Shown: positions 8,295-18,018 of the stretch, one piece after another
Layout of the letters: each line of letters opens with the position of its first letter
Position numbering within the stretch: the first letter of the stretch is position 1
From: Burkholderiales bacterium
Lineage (GTDB): Bacteria > Pseudomonadota > Gammaproteobacteria > Burkholderiales > Burkholderiaceae_C
Length of the DNA stretch: 64,000 bases
Assembly: GCA_021732385.1 (NCBI GenBank)
Contig: JAKFVA010000001.1
Span: forward strand, 50,034-114,033
Direction: 5' to 3'
Notes under the pieces: model-generated
Database searches by the model: none
Told to the model about the DNA's origin: nothing
What the model saw: only the letters and a program-made list of their open reading frames with translations
Position numbers and translations under genes: made by a program

Positions 8295-8872
8295 CGCCTG
8301 ACCACTCCACTCCCGCTCCAGAAGCAGCTGTTGAACCGACCTCCACGAGCCGCCGTTGGCTTACCCTGGGCATTGCTGGTGCAGCTGGTACAGCTGGGTT
8401 GCTGACTGCGTGGTGGCAAATGCAGGCGCTGGCGCAGGCACCCGACAAGATCGCTGCAGACAATGGTATTTTCAAGCTTAAATTTGACGCTCCCAATGGC
8501 CCGGCGTTAGACATGGCACGCTTTCAGGGTAAACCGCTGCTGGTTAATTTTTGGGCTACTTGGTGTCCACCCTGCATTGAAGAATTGCCGTTAATTGATG
8601 CTTTTTATCAAGAAAATGCCGCCAAAGGTTGGCAAGTGGTTGGCTTAGCGGCTGATCAAACAAACGCCGTGAAACAATTTCTGAGTAAAAAACCACTGAG
8701 TTTCCCGATTGGGATCATTGGTCTGAAAGGCATTGAACTGAGTAAAAATCTGGGCAATCTCACGGGCGGTTTGCCATTTTCAGTGGTCTATGACGCTGAC
8801 GGCAAAGTGGCGCAGCGTAAAATAGGCAAGCTCAATGAGGCGGATTTGAAGAGATGGAGTCAATTAAAATAG
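8291..8872 (+). CDS. TlpA/ResA-like membrane-anchored thioredoxin
   Basis: The 193-residue protein has an N-terminal hydrophobic segment (about residues 25-48, preceded by SRRW), which should anchor it on the periplasmic side. The TlpA-like thioredoxin domain carries the redox pair in FWATWCPPC (Cys92, Cys95). Such proteins reduce disulfides, for example during cytochrome c or oxidase maturation. It overlaps the upstream gene by four bases (ATGA at 8291). The second half of the gene, from about 8500, is clearly more A+T-rich than its neighbours. The precise client is unknown. Confidence 0.85.
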   Translation: MTPDHSTPAPEAAVEPTSTSRRWLTLGIAGAAGTAGLLTAWWQMQALAQAPDKIAADNGIFKLKFDAPNGPALDMARFQGKPLLVNFWATWCPPCIEELPLIDAFYQENAAKGWQVVGLAADQTNAVKQFLSKKPLSFPIGIIGLKGIELSKNLGNLTGGLPFSVVYDADGKVAQRKIGKLNEADLKRWSQLK

Positions 8873-9016
8873 CTGTTTCGCCAAAACACTCTCATCGATT
8901 AAAAGAAATTTCGCTGAAATTAAGCGAACTTAAGCTGAATTTAAAGTAAATTCACGTTTCTTTTGATTTCAACCCTGTTGCATCTAACAGGCGCATCTTT
9001 CTGCTGGAGCATCCCC
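8873..9016 (+). promoter_or_regulatory. A+T-rich accBC upstream region with inverted repeats
   Basis: This 144-base gap is much richer in A+T than the flanking genes. It contains GAATTTA (8937-8943) and TAAATTC (8947-8953), a perfect inverted repeat with a 3-base spacer, and two similar stretches, CTGAAATTAAG and CTGAATTTAAA. These could be regulator sites or promoter elements for accBC, which is commonly autoregulated. I could not place a convincing -35/-10 pair. Confidence 0.4.
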
Positions 9017-9475
9017 ATGGATTTACGCAAACTCAAAACCCTGATTGATCTGGTGTCTGAGTCCAATGTGTCTGAGCTGGAAATTACCGAGGCCGAGGGT
9101 AAAGTCCGCATCGTCAAAGGTGGCGGGCCGCAGCTTCAGTATGCGCATGCGCCCAGTCCCATGGCTGCCACTGCGCCAACAGCCACTGCAGCAGCCAGCG
9201 CTGTAACCAGTGAACCCGCAGCAGCCGCTGAAGGCCCGCCGCGTCACTATGTCAAGTCGCCCATGGTCGGCACGTTTTACCGCTCGCCCAGCCCGGGTAC
9301 TGCAAGCTTTGTGGAACTTGGTGCACAGGTCAAACAAGGTGACACCATTGCCATTATTGAGGCCATGAAGATTTTGAACGAGATCGAAGCCGACAAAACC
9401 GGCACCATCACGCAAATCCTGGGCGAAAACGGTCAGGCAGTGGAATACGGCCAGCCGCTGTTCGTGATTGAGTAA
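9017..9475 (+). CDS. accB: acetyl-CoA carboxylase biotin carboxyl carrier protein
   Basis: AccB carries the biotin that shuttles CO2 from AccC to the carboxyltransferase in the first step of fatty acid synthesis. The 152 residues match the family. The N-terminus [16 protein letters not shown] is the classic AccB start, preceded by GGAG at 9005. An Ala/Thr/Pro-rich linker (about 48-75) joins it to the biotinyl domain, with the biotinylation site EAMK (Lys118). It is followed after eight bases by accC. Confidence 0.97.
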   Translation: MDLRKLKTLIDLVSESNVSELEITEAEGKVRIVKGGGPQLQYAHAPSPMAATAPTATAAASAVTSEPAAAAEGPPRHYVKSPMVGTFYRSPSPGTASFVELGAQVKQGDTIAIIEAMKILNEIEADKTGTITQILGENGQAVEYGQPLFVIE

Positions 9476-9482
9476 GCCACCG

Positions 9483-10832
9483 ATGTTCAAAAAGATTCTT
9501 GTCGCCAACCGCGGTGAAATTGCCTTGCGGATTCAGCGCGCCTGCCGCGAACTTGGCATACGCGCCGTGATGGTTTACTCAGAAGCTGACCGCGAGGCCA
9601 AGTATGTCAAGCTCGCTGAAGAAGCGGTATGCATTGGCCCCGCGCCATCTGCCTTGAGCTACCTGAATATGCCCGCCATCATTTCGGCTGCAGAAGTAAC
9701 CGACGCCGAGGCGATCCACCCCGGTTACGGTTTTTTAAGCGAGAACGCTGACTTTGCCGAACGGGTGGAGAAAAGCGGCTTTCAGTTCATCGGCCCTACC
9801 CCCGAATCCATTCGCATCATGGGTGACAAGGTGTCGGCCAAGCAGGCCATGATCAAAGCCGGTGTGCCCTGCGTGCCTGGCTCGGAAGGTGCGCTGCCCG
9901 ACGATCCGATTGCCATGAAGCGCATTGCCCGCGCGGTGGGCTACCCCGTCATCATCAAAGCTGCGGGCGGCGGTGGCGGGCGCGGCATGCGGGTGGTACA
10001 TACCGAGGCAGCGCTGGTGAATGCAGTGCAATTGACCAAGGCCGAGGCTGGTGCGGCATTCAACAACCCGGCTGTGTACCTGGAAAAGTTTTTACAAAAT
10101 CCGCGGCATATTGAAATCCAGGTACTGGCCGACAAACACCGAAACGCGGTCTACCTGGGTGAGCGCGACTGCTCCATGCAGCGGCGCCACCAAAAGGTGA
10201 TTGAAGAAGCCCCGGCGCCCGGCATCTTGCGCAAGAACATTGAGCGAGTAGGCGAGCGATGTGTGGCGGCGTGCAAAAAAATTGGCTACCGCGGTGCTGG
10301 CACGTTTGAATTTTTGTACGAAAACGGCGAGTTTTACTTTATTGAAATGAACACCCGCGTGCAGGTTGAGCACCCCGTAACTGAAATGGTCACCGGAATC
10401 GACATTGTCAAAACCCAGATCATGGTGGCTGCTGGCGAAAAACTGCCTTTCACTCAGCGCCAAATTGAGTTGCGCGGCCATGCCATTGAGTGCCGAATCA
10501 ATGCCGAAGACCCCTACAACTTTATGCCCTCGCCGGGACGTATCACCACTTGGCATGCGCCGGGTGGACCAGGCGTGCGAGTCGACTCGCATGTGTACAA
10601 CAATTATTTTGTGCCACCCAATTACGACTCAATGATCGGCAAAATTATTGCCCATGGTGATACCCGTGAGCAGGCCTTGGCGCGCATGCGCACTGCGCTG
10701 GCCGAGATGGTGGTTGAGGGCATCAAATGCAACATTCCGTTGCACCGCGAGTTGGTGGTGGACGCTAAATTCATGGCTGGTGGCACCAACATCCATTACC
10801 TGGAAGAGTGGCTGGGCCACCACAAGCGCTGA
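9483..10832 (+). CDS. accC: acetyl-CoA carboxylase biotin carboxylase subunit
   Basis: AccC carboxylates the biotin of AccB with ATP and bicarbonate. The 449 residues fit the family. It starts [17 protein letters not shown], has the glycine-rich ATP-grasp loop around residues 162-168 (GGGGGRG), and the conserved [16 protein letters not shown] and ECRINAEDP segments. I chose the ATG at 9483 over one at 9468 because it gives the canonical N-terminus and avoids overlap with accB. It forms an operon with accB and prmA, which begins 19 bases downstream. Confidence 0.97.
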   Translation: MFKKILVANRGEIALRIQRACRELGIRAVMVYSEADREAKYVKLAEEAVCIGPAPSALSYLNMPAIISAAEVTDAEAIHPGYGFLSENADFAERVEKSGFQFIGPTPESIRIMGDKVSAKQAMIKAGVPCVPGSEGALPDDPIAMKRIARAVGYPVIIKAAGGGGGRGMRVVHTEAALVNAVQLTKAEAGAAFNNPAVYLEKFLQNPRHIEIQVLADKHRNAVYLGERDCSMQRRHQKVIEEAPAPGILRKNIERVGERCVAACKKIGYRGAGTFEFLYENGEFYFIEMNTRVQVEHPVTEMVTGIDIVKTQIMVAAGEKLPFTQRQIELRGHAIECRINAEDPYNFMPSPGRITTWHAPGGPGVRVDSHVYNNYFVPPNYDSMIGKIIAHGDTREQALARMRTALAEMVVEGIKCNIPLHRELVVDAKFMAGGTNIHYLEEWLGHHKR

Positions 10833-10851
10833 TTGGGTGGCTGTTTTTTTG

Positions 10852-11745
10852 ATGCATGAACTCCATTTACTGTGCCCTGAAGACCGTGTAGAAGCCGTCA
10901 GTGACGCACTCGAAGCGCTCGACGCCCTGAGCGTCTCGGTGGAAGACGCTGACGCGCTGACCGATGCCGAGCAGGCGTTGTTCGGCGAGCCCGGTATGCC
11001 GCCCCCCCGACCAGGCTGGCAACGCTCCAAGCTGGTGGCGCTGTTTGCCGCTGCTACCCAAGCCCAAGAAGCGGCTGCTTTATTGCAGGTCCAGGACTTT
11101 TTCTCCAACTGTGAAGTGATCCATATCACTGAAGTGCCAGAGCAAGACTGGGTGCGCCTGACGCAATCGCAGTTTGCTCCTGTACCCATCACGCCCAGCT
11201 TTTGGATCGTGCCAACCTGGCATGAACCGCCGCCCGAGGCCATCACCTGCATCCGGCTTGACCCTGGCATGGCCTTTGGCACTGGTACCCATCCCACCAC
11301 CCGCATGTGCCTGTGCTGGCTGGCTGCACACCCGCCACTACAGCAGAGCGTTCTCGATTACGGTTGTGGCTCGGGCATTCTCGCGGTAGGTGCAGCCAAA
11401 TTGGGCGCAACGCTAATTGACGCTGTCGATATTGACCCCGCAGCTGTGCTGGCTACGCAAGACAATGCACTGGCTAATGGCGTAGAAGTGCAAGCTGGCC
11501 TGCCAGACTTGGCGGGCCCCGCCATTGGCCGCTATCACACAGTACTGGCCAATATCCTGGCCAGTCCGCTAACAGTGCTGGCCCCGCTGCTTTGCGGGCA
11601 TATCGCTGCGGGTGGTCGTTTGGTGCTGGCTGGTATTTTGGAGCGCCAAACCGCGCAACTGCAGCAGGCCTATGCGCCCTGGCTGGAACTGACGGTGAGC
11701 GATAACCAAGACGGGTGGGTGCTGATGACCGGCACCAAGGCTTAA
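10852..11745 (+). CDS. prmA: ribosomal protein L11 methyltransferase
   Basis: PrmA trimethylates ribosomal protein L11 using S-adenosylmethionine. The 297-residue protein has the N-terminal L11-binding domain and a SAM-binding domain with DYGCGSG at 169-175. DPGMAFGTGTHPTT, a PrmA hallmark, precedes it. The ATG at 10852 is preferred; the frame extends upstream into accC, but those residues do not look like PrmA. It lies in the accB-accC transcription unit. Confidence 0.95.
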   Translation: MHELHLLCPEDRVEAVSDALEALDALSVSVEDADALTDAEQALFGEPGMPPPRPGWQRSKLVALFAAATQAQEAAALLQVQDFFSNCEVIHITEVPEQDWVRLTQSQFAPVPITPSFWIVPTWHEPPPEAITCIRLDPGMAFGTGTHPTTRMCLCWLAAHPPLQQSVLDYGCGSGILAVGAAKLGATLIDAVDIDPAAVLATQDNALANGVEVQAGLPDLAGPAIGRYHTVLANILASPLTVLAPLLCGHIAAGGRLVLAGILERQTAQLQQAYAPWLELTVSDNQDGWVLMTGTKA

Positions 11746-11774
11746 TACGCTTAAGCGGCTGTCAAAATAAGCGA

Positions 11775-12665
11775 ATGAGTTCATCCACCCGCTGTCCGGC
11801 ATGCCGTACCCAGTTTCTGGTGACACCTGAGTTGCTAGCGCTGTCGCAAGGCTGGGTTCGCTGCGGTACATGTGCCGAAATTTTTGACGCTTCAGCGCAT
11901 TTGCAGGACGCAGCCGATGGTGCTGCAGCCCGCTCGGAAGCAACGGCATTGTCAAGCGCGGATTTGAACCGTCTTGGTGAAATTTCTGAACCTTCTAACT
12001 CTGTCATTACCAACATTGACCCTGAATCGCTTGCGCACCCGCCAGCTGCACGTGATTACCGCCAAGACGCTATTTTTGGCGTTCAGCCGACCGTTTCATT
12101 TCCTCCTCGCGAGCCTGATACGCAAGCAGAAGATTCGCCTCAGCTTGAGCTGCAAGAAATGGGCTTTGTGCGCCAGGCCCAACGCCAGGCTGTTTGGCGC
12201 AAACCTAGTGTGGTGGCATTGCTACTGCTGTCGTGCCTGTTGTTAGGCGGCGTACTCGGATTGCAAGTCACCGTGCAAGAGCGTGACCGTATCGCCGCAC
12301 TGGATTTACGCGCCCGCCCCTATCTGGAAAAGCTATGCATCCCACTGGGTTGTCGCCTAGCCCCGCTACGGCAAATTGAATCCATCGTGATAGACAATTC
12401 GTCTTTCAACAAAGCGCCCGGCGACTATTACCGCTTCAACCTGACCATTAAAAACACCAGTTCGCTCGTGTTGGCCATGCCGTCTGTAGAGTTGGTGCTG
12501 ACAGACTCGCAAGACCAGCCGCAAGTACGCCGCGTACTAATGCCCGCCGAGCTCGGTGCGCCCGAACAACTGGCGGCCAGCAGCGAGTGGTCAGCGACTT
12601 TGCCCGTGGCGCTAAGGGGTGATGTCCGCGTGGCCGGTTACCGGGCGCTGGTGTTTTATCCCTAG
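11775..12665 (+). CDS. zinc-ribbon membrane protein with DUF3426 domain
   Basis: The 296-residue protein begins with an MJ0042-type zinc ribbon: Cys7, Cys10, Cys30 and Cys33. A low-complexity acidic linker follows, then one membrane segment (VVALLLLSCLLLGGVLGLQV, about residues 153-172), and a C-terminal DUF3426 domain likely in the periplasm. It sits 29 bases after prmA, an order common in betaproteobacteria. The biochemical role of the family is not established. Confidence 0.85.
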   Translation: MSSSTRCPACRTQFLVTPELLALSQGWVRCGTCAEIFDASAHLQDAADGAAARSEATALSSADLNRLGEISEPSNSVITNIDPESLAHPPAARDYRQDAIFGVQPTVSFPPREPDTQAEDSPQLELQEMGFVRQAQRQAVWRKPSVVALLLLSCLLLGGVLGLQVTVQERDRIAALDLRARPYLEKLCIPLGCRLAPLRQIESIVIDNSSFNKAPGDYYRFNLTIKNTSSLVLAMPSVELVLTDSQDQPQVRRVLMPAELGAPEQLAASSEWSATLPVALRGDVRVAGYRALVFYP

Positions 12666-12700
12666 CTTTTGATTTTTTAATACCTCTCTGGACATTATTT

Positions 12701-13603
12701 ATGGCAGCTTTGATTTGCGGCTCTTTGGCCTTTGACACCATCATGAACTTTGAGGGTCACTTCTCCGACCAGATACTGCCCAACCAATTGCACAACCTCA
12801 ACGTATCGTTTCTGGTGCCTGGCCTGCAACGCGACTTTGGTGGCTGCGCTGGGAATATTGCCTACAGCCTGAAAGCGCTGGGGGGTACGCCGCTGCCATT
12901 AGCCACACTGGGCAGCGACGGCGTAAGCTACCTGCAGCGGCTCAAAGACTTGGGTATCAGCACCGAGTTCGTGTGCACAGCGGAAAGCAGCTACACCGCA
13001 CAGGCCATGATCATGACCGACAACGCCAACAACCAGATCACCGCCTTTCACCCTGGCGCGATGATGCAGGCGCACCTGACACACATTACCCCGCATGCCG
13101 ACATTCGCATTGGCATCATCAGCCCCGACGGACGTGACGCCATGCTGCAACATGCGGCGCAGTTCAAGGCAGCTGACATTCCTTTTGTATTTGACCCTGG
13201 CCAAGGCTTGCCCATGTTCGACGGCGTAAATTTGCGGCACTTTATTGAGCAAGCTACCTGGGTCGCTGTAAACGACTACGAAGGCAAGATGCTCAGCGAC
13301 CGCACCGGCCTTACGCCCGCCGCCATTTCACAGCGCGTGCAGGGCTTGGTGATTACCTTGGGCGCGGAGGGCTGCGAGGTGTGGGTGGATGGCCAAAAAA
13401 CCCATGTGCCGCCGGTTGCCCCCACCGCCGTGGTAGACCCAACCGGTTGCGGTGACGCCTTTCGCGGTGCGTTGTTGTTCGGGCTGGAGCGTGGCTGGCC
13501 GTTGTCCCAATGTGCTGCTTTAGGCAACCAAGTCGGCTCGCTCAAAATTGCGCAGCGCGGGCCGCAGAATTACCACTTGGGTGGCTTGCAGATGCCGCAG
13601 TAG
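12701..13603 (+). CDS. PfkB-family carbohydrate/nucleoside kinase
   Basis: The 300-residue protein belongs to the ribokinase/PfkB family. The C-terminal signature VVDPTGCGDAF contains the catalytic base Asp252, and FGGCAGNIAYSL near residue 46 is the substrate-side glycine motif. The overall look, including the GSLAFDTIM start, is that of the adenosine-kinase-like branch found in many betaproteobacteria. I infer a nucleoside or sugar substrate but cannot fix it. It stands 35 bases after the DUF3426 gene and may be co-transcribed. Confidence 0.85.
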   Translation: MAALICGSLAFDTIMNFEGHFSDQILPNQLHNLNVSFLVPGLQRDFGGCAGNIAYSLKALGGTPLPLATLGSDGVSYLQRLKDLGISTEFVCTAESSYTAQAMIMTDNANNQITAFHPGAMMQAHLTHITPHADIRIGIISPDGRDAMLQHAAQFKAADIPFVFDPGQGLPMFDGVNLRHFIEQATWVAVNDYEGKMLSDRTGLTPAAISQRVQGLVITLGAEGCEVWVDGQKTHVPPVAPTAVVDPTGCGDAFRGALLFGLERGWPLSQCAALGNQVGSLKIAQRGPQNYHLGGLQMPQ

Positions 13604-13724
13604 GACAAAGGCCCTGAAAAGCCAAAATGGCTCTGAAACAGGCAAAAACCGCTTTTTTGACGGCTATGCAATGATTTTCAGATTTTAGGTCATTTATCAG
13701 GCATCAAATTAAGTCACATTCCAG

Positions 13725-13760
13725 TGCTGGTGTGCGGGTAACGCTACTTATTTTTTACTC
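13725..13760 (-). repeat. dispersed repeat, copy B (inverted)
   Basis: On the plus strand this copy reads TGCTGGTGTGCGGGTAACGC and then TACTTATTTTTTACTC. It is nearly identical to copy D at 39311 and is the inverse of copies A and C. It fills the gap between the convergent PfkB and Nudix genes. The rest of the gap (13604-13724) has AAGCCAAAATGGCT and CAAAAACCGCTTTTTTG-type tails resembling those beside copy A. Confidence 0.65.
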
Positions 13761-13784
13761 AAAATAAATAGCAAATACAGCGCA

Positions 13785-14303
13785 TCAAGCTGATGTGAGC
13801 GCAATCTCAACCGCGCCCAGTTCTACGCCCTGCTCTTGCGCCAACCATTGCAGCACCGGCACACTGCCGGGCAACACGGGGCGCACGCTGAGCGGCAGCC
13901 GCTGCCAGGAAAATTGCTGGCCTTCGTGCATCTGCAAAGCGCCGATCCAGGCGAACACCTTGCAAAAGTGCAGCCGCACCAGCGCATGTGGGTAATCCAC
14001 CAGACTGGTTTGCCAGACTGGCGCGCTGCCAATCGTGACGCCGATTTCTTCTTGCAGCTCGCGGCGTAGCGCCTGCTCCACCGACTCGCCCGGCTCCATC
14101 TTGCCACCGGGAAACTCCCAATAGGCGGCATAGACCTTGCCGGGTGGGCGGCTGGTCATCAAAAAATCGCCAGCCGGGTTCAGCAAAATGCCGACTGCCA
14201 CGTCAACGATTTTTCGCGCTGCATTGCTGCTGCCGGTGGCAACGCCATCACGCGGGCGATCAGCATCGGCCACCAGCACCGACTCGTTTGCAGCCTGGGT
14301 CAT
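13785..14303 (-). CDS. MutT-like Nudix hydrolase
   Basis: The 172-residue protein carries a complete Nudix box from Gly67 to Val89 (GKMEPGES … RELQEEIGV). Context WEFPGGKMEPGE is typical of MutT, which removes 8-oxo-dGTP from the nucleotide pool. I chose the ATG at 14303, which overlaps the stop of the DUF815 gene by ATGA; a longer frame would run deep into that gene. Substrate assignment is by similarity only. Confidence 0.85.
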   Translation of the reverse strand: MTQAANESVLVADADRPRDGVATGSSNAARKIVDVAVGILLNPAGDFLMTSRPPGKVYAAYWEFPGGKMEPGESVEQALRRELQEEIGVTIGSAPVWQTSLVDYPHALVRLHFCKVFAWIGALQMHEGQQFSWQRLPLSVRPVLPGSVPVLQWLAQEQGVELGAVEIALTSA

Positions 14304-15199
14304 GACGCGCCAGTTGGCGTCGAATTTGCTGCGGACTGCGCACCCACAAAATCCCGTGCAAACTGCCACGCCACCCGTCCGCTGCGCGAACCGCGCTCCA
14401 GCGCCCAGACCAGTGCCTGCGCGCGCGCTGCCTCAGTTTGCACCGCGCCCACGCCGAACGACTGAAGCCACTGCACGACGATGGCCAGGTACTCTTCCTG
14501 GCTGAAAGGGTAAAAACTCACCCATAAACCAAAGCGTTCGGAGAGCGAGATTTTCTCTTCCACACCCTCGCCAGGGTGCACTTCACCATCATCCGTGTGC
14601 TGGTAAGTCAAGTTTTCTTTCATGTACTCGGGCAACAGATGGCGGCGGTTGCTGGTGGCGTAAATCAGCACATTCGGCGCTGCAGCCGCCACTGAGCCAT
14701 CGAGCGCTGATTTAAGCGCTTTGTAGCCGGGCTCGCCTTCATCAAAACTCAGGTCGTCGCAAAACACAATGAATTTCTCAGGCCGGGCGGCGACCATATC
14801 CATCAAGTCGGGCAAGTCTATAAGGTCGACTTTGTCCACCTCAATCAAACGCAAACCCTGCGCCGCGTATTCGTTGAGGCAAGCACGAATGAGCGACGAC
14901 TTGCCCGTGCCGCGCGCGCCGGTAAGCAGCACATTGTTTGCCGGTCTGCCTTGCACAAATTGCAGCGTGTTGCGCTGGATTTTTTCTTTTTGTGGTGTGA
15001 TGGCTTGCAGATCGGTCAGGTGCAAGTCACCCACCGCGCGCACCGGCTCCAGGCGCGCATGCCCGCTGGCGCGTTTGCGGTAGCGCCAGGCGATAGCGGC
15101 ACTCCAGTCCGGTGCGGCCAGTTGGTGCGGCAGCGCTTGCTCGATGCGGGTAATGAGCTGCTCGGCACGGATGAGCAGGTGCTCGAAATGTTCGTTCAA
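14300..15199 (-). CDS. DUF815 family AAA-type ATPase
   Basis: The 299-residue protein has a Walker A loop GARGTGKS (94-101). FIVFCDDLSFDEGE follows as the Walker B region, and YATSNRRHLLPE as a sensor-like segment. The family is widespread next to mutT-like genes in proteobacteria; its cellular role is not settled. It is translationally coupled to the Nudix gene downstream and lies 29 bases after argJ. Confidence 0.85.
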   Translation of the reverse strand: MNEHFEHLLIRAEQLITRIEQALPHQLAAPDWSAAIAWRYRKRASGHARLEPVRAVGDLHLTDLQAITPQKEKIQRNTLQFVQGRPANNVLLTGARGTGKSSLIRACLNEYAAQGLRLIEVDKVDLIDLPDLMDMVAARPEKFIVFCDDLSFDEGEPGYKALKSALDGSVAAAAPNVLIYATSNRRHLLPEYMKENLTYQHTDDGEVHPGEGVEEKISLSERFGLWVSFYPFSQEEYLAIVVQWLQSFGVGAVQTEAARAQALVWALERGSRSGRVAWQFARDFVGAQSAANSTPTGAS

Positions 15200-15228
15200 G
15201 GTTTATTCTCTAAAAATGCTGGCAGGTA

Positions 15229-16458
15229 TCAAGACCGATAGTCGGCATTGATGGTCACATACTCGTGACTGAAGTCACAGGTCCATACCGTGGTACTGGC
15301 GCTCCCGCGGCCCAAGCTCACCCGCACGGCAATCTCGCTTTGCTTCATCACGCGCTGGCCGTCTTCCTCGCGGTAGCTGCGGTGGCGACCGCCCTGGGTG
15401 ACCACATGCACATCGTCAAGATGCATCTCGATCAAAGTCTGGTCCAAATCGTCGATGCCGGCGTAACCCACGGCAGCCAAAATCCGGCCCAGATTAGGGT
15501 CGCTGGCAAAAAATGCGGTTTTCACCAGCGGCGAGTGGGCCACAGCATAGGCGGCCTGGCGGCATTCAACCTCAGTTTTACCGCCTTCGATGGTGACACT
15601 GATGAACTTGGTGGCACCCTCGCCGTCGCGCACAATGGCTTGTGCCAACTTTACCGCCACCTGCTGCATCGCTGCTTGCAGCGCCTGGCCTTGCGGGCTG
15701 GCTAGCGAGGTGATGGGCGCATGGTTGGCCTGGTTGGTGGCAATGACCACAAAGGAATCGTTGGTCGAGGTGTCGCCATCAATGGTGATGCGATTGAACG
15801 AGGCATCTGCCAGTTCGGCAGTGAGTTGCTGCATCACGGCTTGGCTGACGCAGGCGTCGGTGGCCATGAAGCCCAGCATGGTGGCCATGTTGGGGCGGAT
15901 CATGCCCGCGCCTTTGCTGATGCCGCTGACGCTGACCTTGACGCCATCAATCTCGACCTGTGCGCTATACGCTTTGGGTAGTGTGTCGGTGGTCATGATG
16001 GCCTGCGCCGCCTGAGCCCAATGTGCTTGTGACGCATCGGCAATGGCGGCAGGCAGCCCCGCCGCAATACGTTCGTACGGCAGCACTTCCATGATGACAC
16101 CGGTGGAAAATGGCAGCACTTGCTCGGGCGCAATCTCCAACAGTTGGGCCAGACTCAAGCAGGTGCTGCGCGCGCGCACCAAGCCGTCGTGGCCAGTGCC
16201 AGCATTGGCATTTCCAGTATTAATGACCATAGCCCGGATACCACGACCCGCAGCCAAATGTTCGCGGCAGACCTGAACGGGCGCAGCGCAAAAGCGATTT
16301 TTGGTGAATACACCGGCGACACTGGCACCATCATCGATCAGCACCACGGTCAAGTCTTTTCGGTTGACCTTGCGGACACCCGCTTCGGTTGTGCCGATGC
16401 GCAAGCCCGCAATGGCCTGCAGTTGGTCAGCAGGCGTGACAGTGAGGTTAACAGCCAA
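15229..16458 (-). CDS. argJ: bifunctional glutamate N-acetyltransferase / amino-acid acetyltransferase
   Basis: ArgJ transfers the acetyl group from N-acetylornithine to glutamate, closing the acetyl cycle of arginine synthesis. The 409 residues match the family. The self-cleavage site between the alpha and beta chains is visible as [16 protein letters not shown], with Thr193 as the new N-terminal nucleophile. It is transcribed after the rhodanese gene (45-base gap) and before the DUF815 ATPase. Confidence 0.95.
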   Translation of the reverse strand: MAVNLTVTPADQLQAIAGLRIGTTEAGVRKVNRKDLTVVLIDDGASVAGVFTKNRFCAAPVQVCREHLAAGRGIRAMVINTGNANAGTGHDGLVRARSTCLSLAQLLEIAPEQVLPFSTGVIMEVLPYERIAAGLPAAIADASQAHWAQAAQAIMTTDTLPKAYSAQVEIDGVKVSVSGISKGAGMIRPNMATMLGFMATDACVSQAVMQQLTAELADASFNRITIDGDTSTNDSFVVIATNQANHAPITSLASPQGQALQAAMQQVAVKLAQAIVRDGEGATKFISVTIEGGKTEVECRQAAYAVAHSPLVKTAFFASDPNLGRILAAVGYAGIDDLDQTLIEMHLDDVHVVTQGGRHRSYREEDGQRVMKQSEIAVRVSLGRGSASTTVWTCDFSHEYVTINADYRS

Positions 16459-16503
16459 AATTTTCTCCAGTTAACGGGTTGCTAGGGCACGCGTTCGGCA
16501 TTG

Positions 16504-16941
16504 TCAATTTTGTTTCCAGGGTAGACCGCGCTGGCGCCAGCCAGCCAGTTGGTTGCGGTGACCAGCGGCGTTGGGGTCGCCCTCAAAGCCCTCAAGGATG
16601 TTGTAGGCCTGCAAGCCCAGTTCAGTGGCGCGCTTGGCCGCGGCAATCGAGCGCACGCCGCTGCGGCACAGCAGGAGCACTTTTTGGCCTGTGGGCACAG
16701 CGGCTTGAATGCCCGCGTCAAAGCCGGGGTTGATGGCCATGCCCGGCCACTGCTTCCAGGCCAGCGGCACGGCACCGGGTACAAAGCCCACCCAGTCGCG
16801 CTCGGCGTCGCTGCGTATGTCCACCAGCACCGCTTCGCCAGATTGCCACCAGGCAAACGCCTGCTGGGGCGTTACATCGCCTGCATAGCCTGGGGCAGCT
16901 TGAACTGTGTTTGTCAGGTTTGATGCAACAGGTGCGTTCAT
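16504..16941 (-). CDS. single-domain rhodanese-like protein
   Basis: The 145-residue protein has one rhodanese fold with the active-site loop CRSGVR (Cys92). The loop length and composition suit a sulfurtransferase handling persulfide sulfur. I chose the ATG at 16941, which gives a normal N-terminus; the frame extends upstream into the divergent ppk2 gene. It heads a likely operon with argJ, DUF815 and the Nudix gene. Confidence 0.8.
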   Translation of the reverse strand: MNAPVASNLTNTVQAAPGYAGDVTPQQAFAWWQSGEAVLVDIRSDAERDWVGFVPGAVPLAWKQWPGMAINPGFDAGIQAAVPTGQKVLLLCRSGVRSIAAAKRATELGLQAYNILEGFEGDPNAAGHRNQLAGWRQRGLPWKQN

Positions 16942-16995
16942 GGTGAAATAAATTCTTTGCGGGCAATGCGCCATGATAAAGACAAGAGGTGAACC

Positions 16996-17838
16996 ATGAA
17001 AAACAAAGAACTCGATAGCTTGCTGACAGCCTGGCAACCGCCGCTGGCTGGCAGCAAAGCCAAACCCTGCAAACTAGCCAACTTTGACCCGGCAGCCAAC
17101 CCTTTTTCGACTGGCGACAAGCTGCGCGACAGCGCGGCGGTTGCCGCGCTGGCCGATGAGCTCGACGCACTGCAAGACCTGTTCTACGCCGACAAGCGCT
17201 TCAAACTGCTGGTGATTCTGCAAGGCACCGACACCTCGGGCAAAGACGGCACCTTGCGCAGCGTGTTTGGCCGCATGAGCGCACTGGGCGTGCAAACCGT
17301 GGGCTGGAAAGCGCCAAACGAAGAGGAGCGCGCGCATGATTACCTGTGGCGCATCCACCAAAAAGTACCGGGTGCGGGCGAGATCATGGTGTTCAACCGC
17401 AGCCAGTACGAAGATGTGCTGGTGCCGCCGGTGAACGGCTGGATCACCCCCGCGCAAACCACCCAACGTATGGCCCATATCAACGACTTTGAACGCCTGC
17501 TGTCCGAGACTGGCACTGTGGTCTTGAAGTTCATGCTGCACATCAGCTTTGACGAGCAACGCCAGCGCCTGCAAGAACGCCTCGACGACCCCACCAAACA
17601 CTGGAAATTCAGCCTCGGTGACCTGGAGGTGCGCAAGCAGTGGGATGCCTACCAAAAAGCCTATGAAGCCCTGCTGAATGCCACCAGCACACCCTGGGCA
17701 CCCTGGACCATCGTGCCCGCCAACTCCAAAACCCACCGCAACCTGATGATCGCCACTTTGCTGCGCGATGCGCTAAAGAAAATGGCGCTGCGCTATCCAC
17801 CGAGCGACCCGAAGCTGCAGGGCATACGAATCGCATGA
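16996..17838 (+). CDS. ppk2: polyphosphate:nucleotide kinase, PPK2 family
   Basis: PPK2 enzymes phosphorylate nucleotides with polyphosphate. The 280 residues hold one PPK2 domain with the Walker A segment QGTDTSGKDG (Gly77-Asp84). A conserved FNRSQYEDVL segment follows near residue 133. GAGGT-like Shine-Dalgarno (GAGGTG) precedes the ATG. It is divergent from the rhodanese gene (54 bases). The nucleotide preference (ADP, GDP or AMP) depends on the PPK2 class, which I cannot assign by eye. Confidence 0.88.
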   Translation: MKNKELDSLLTAWQPPLAGSKAKPCKLANFDPAANPFSTGDKLRDSAAVAALADELDALQDLFYADKRFKLLVILQGTDTSGKDGTLRSVFGRMSALGVQTVGWKAPNEEERAHDYLWRIHQKVPGAGEIMVFNRSQYEDVLVPPVNGWITPAQTTQRMAHINDFERLLSETGTVVLKFMLHISFDEQRQRLQERLDDPTKHWKFSLGDLEVRKQWDAYQKAYEALLNATSTPWAPWTIVPANSKTHRNLMIATLLRDALKKMALRYPPSDPKLQGIRIA

Positions 17839-18018
17839 GCCAACCATGCCGAAAAGCGGGTCAGCAGATTGACCAATTGACGCCCGATTGTGGTTACCAC
17901 GTACAGGCGATCCCGCAATACGAACTAGCATGGCGGGCGCTTGGTGAAAACCCTCTTAGCCAAACAGCCGCCGGGGTCAATGATGCGAGCTGGTCTATTT
18001 AAATTAACGGAGACTTCC

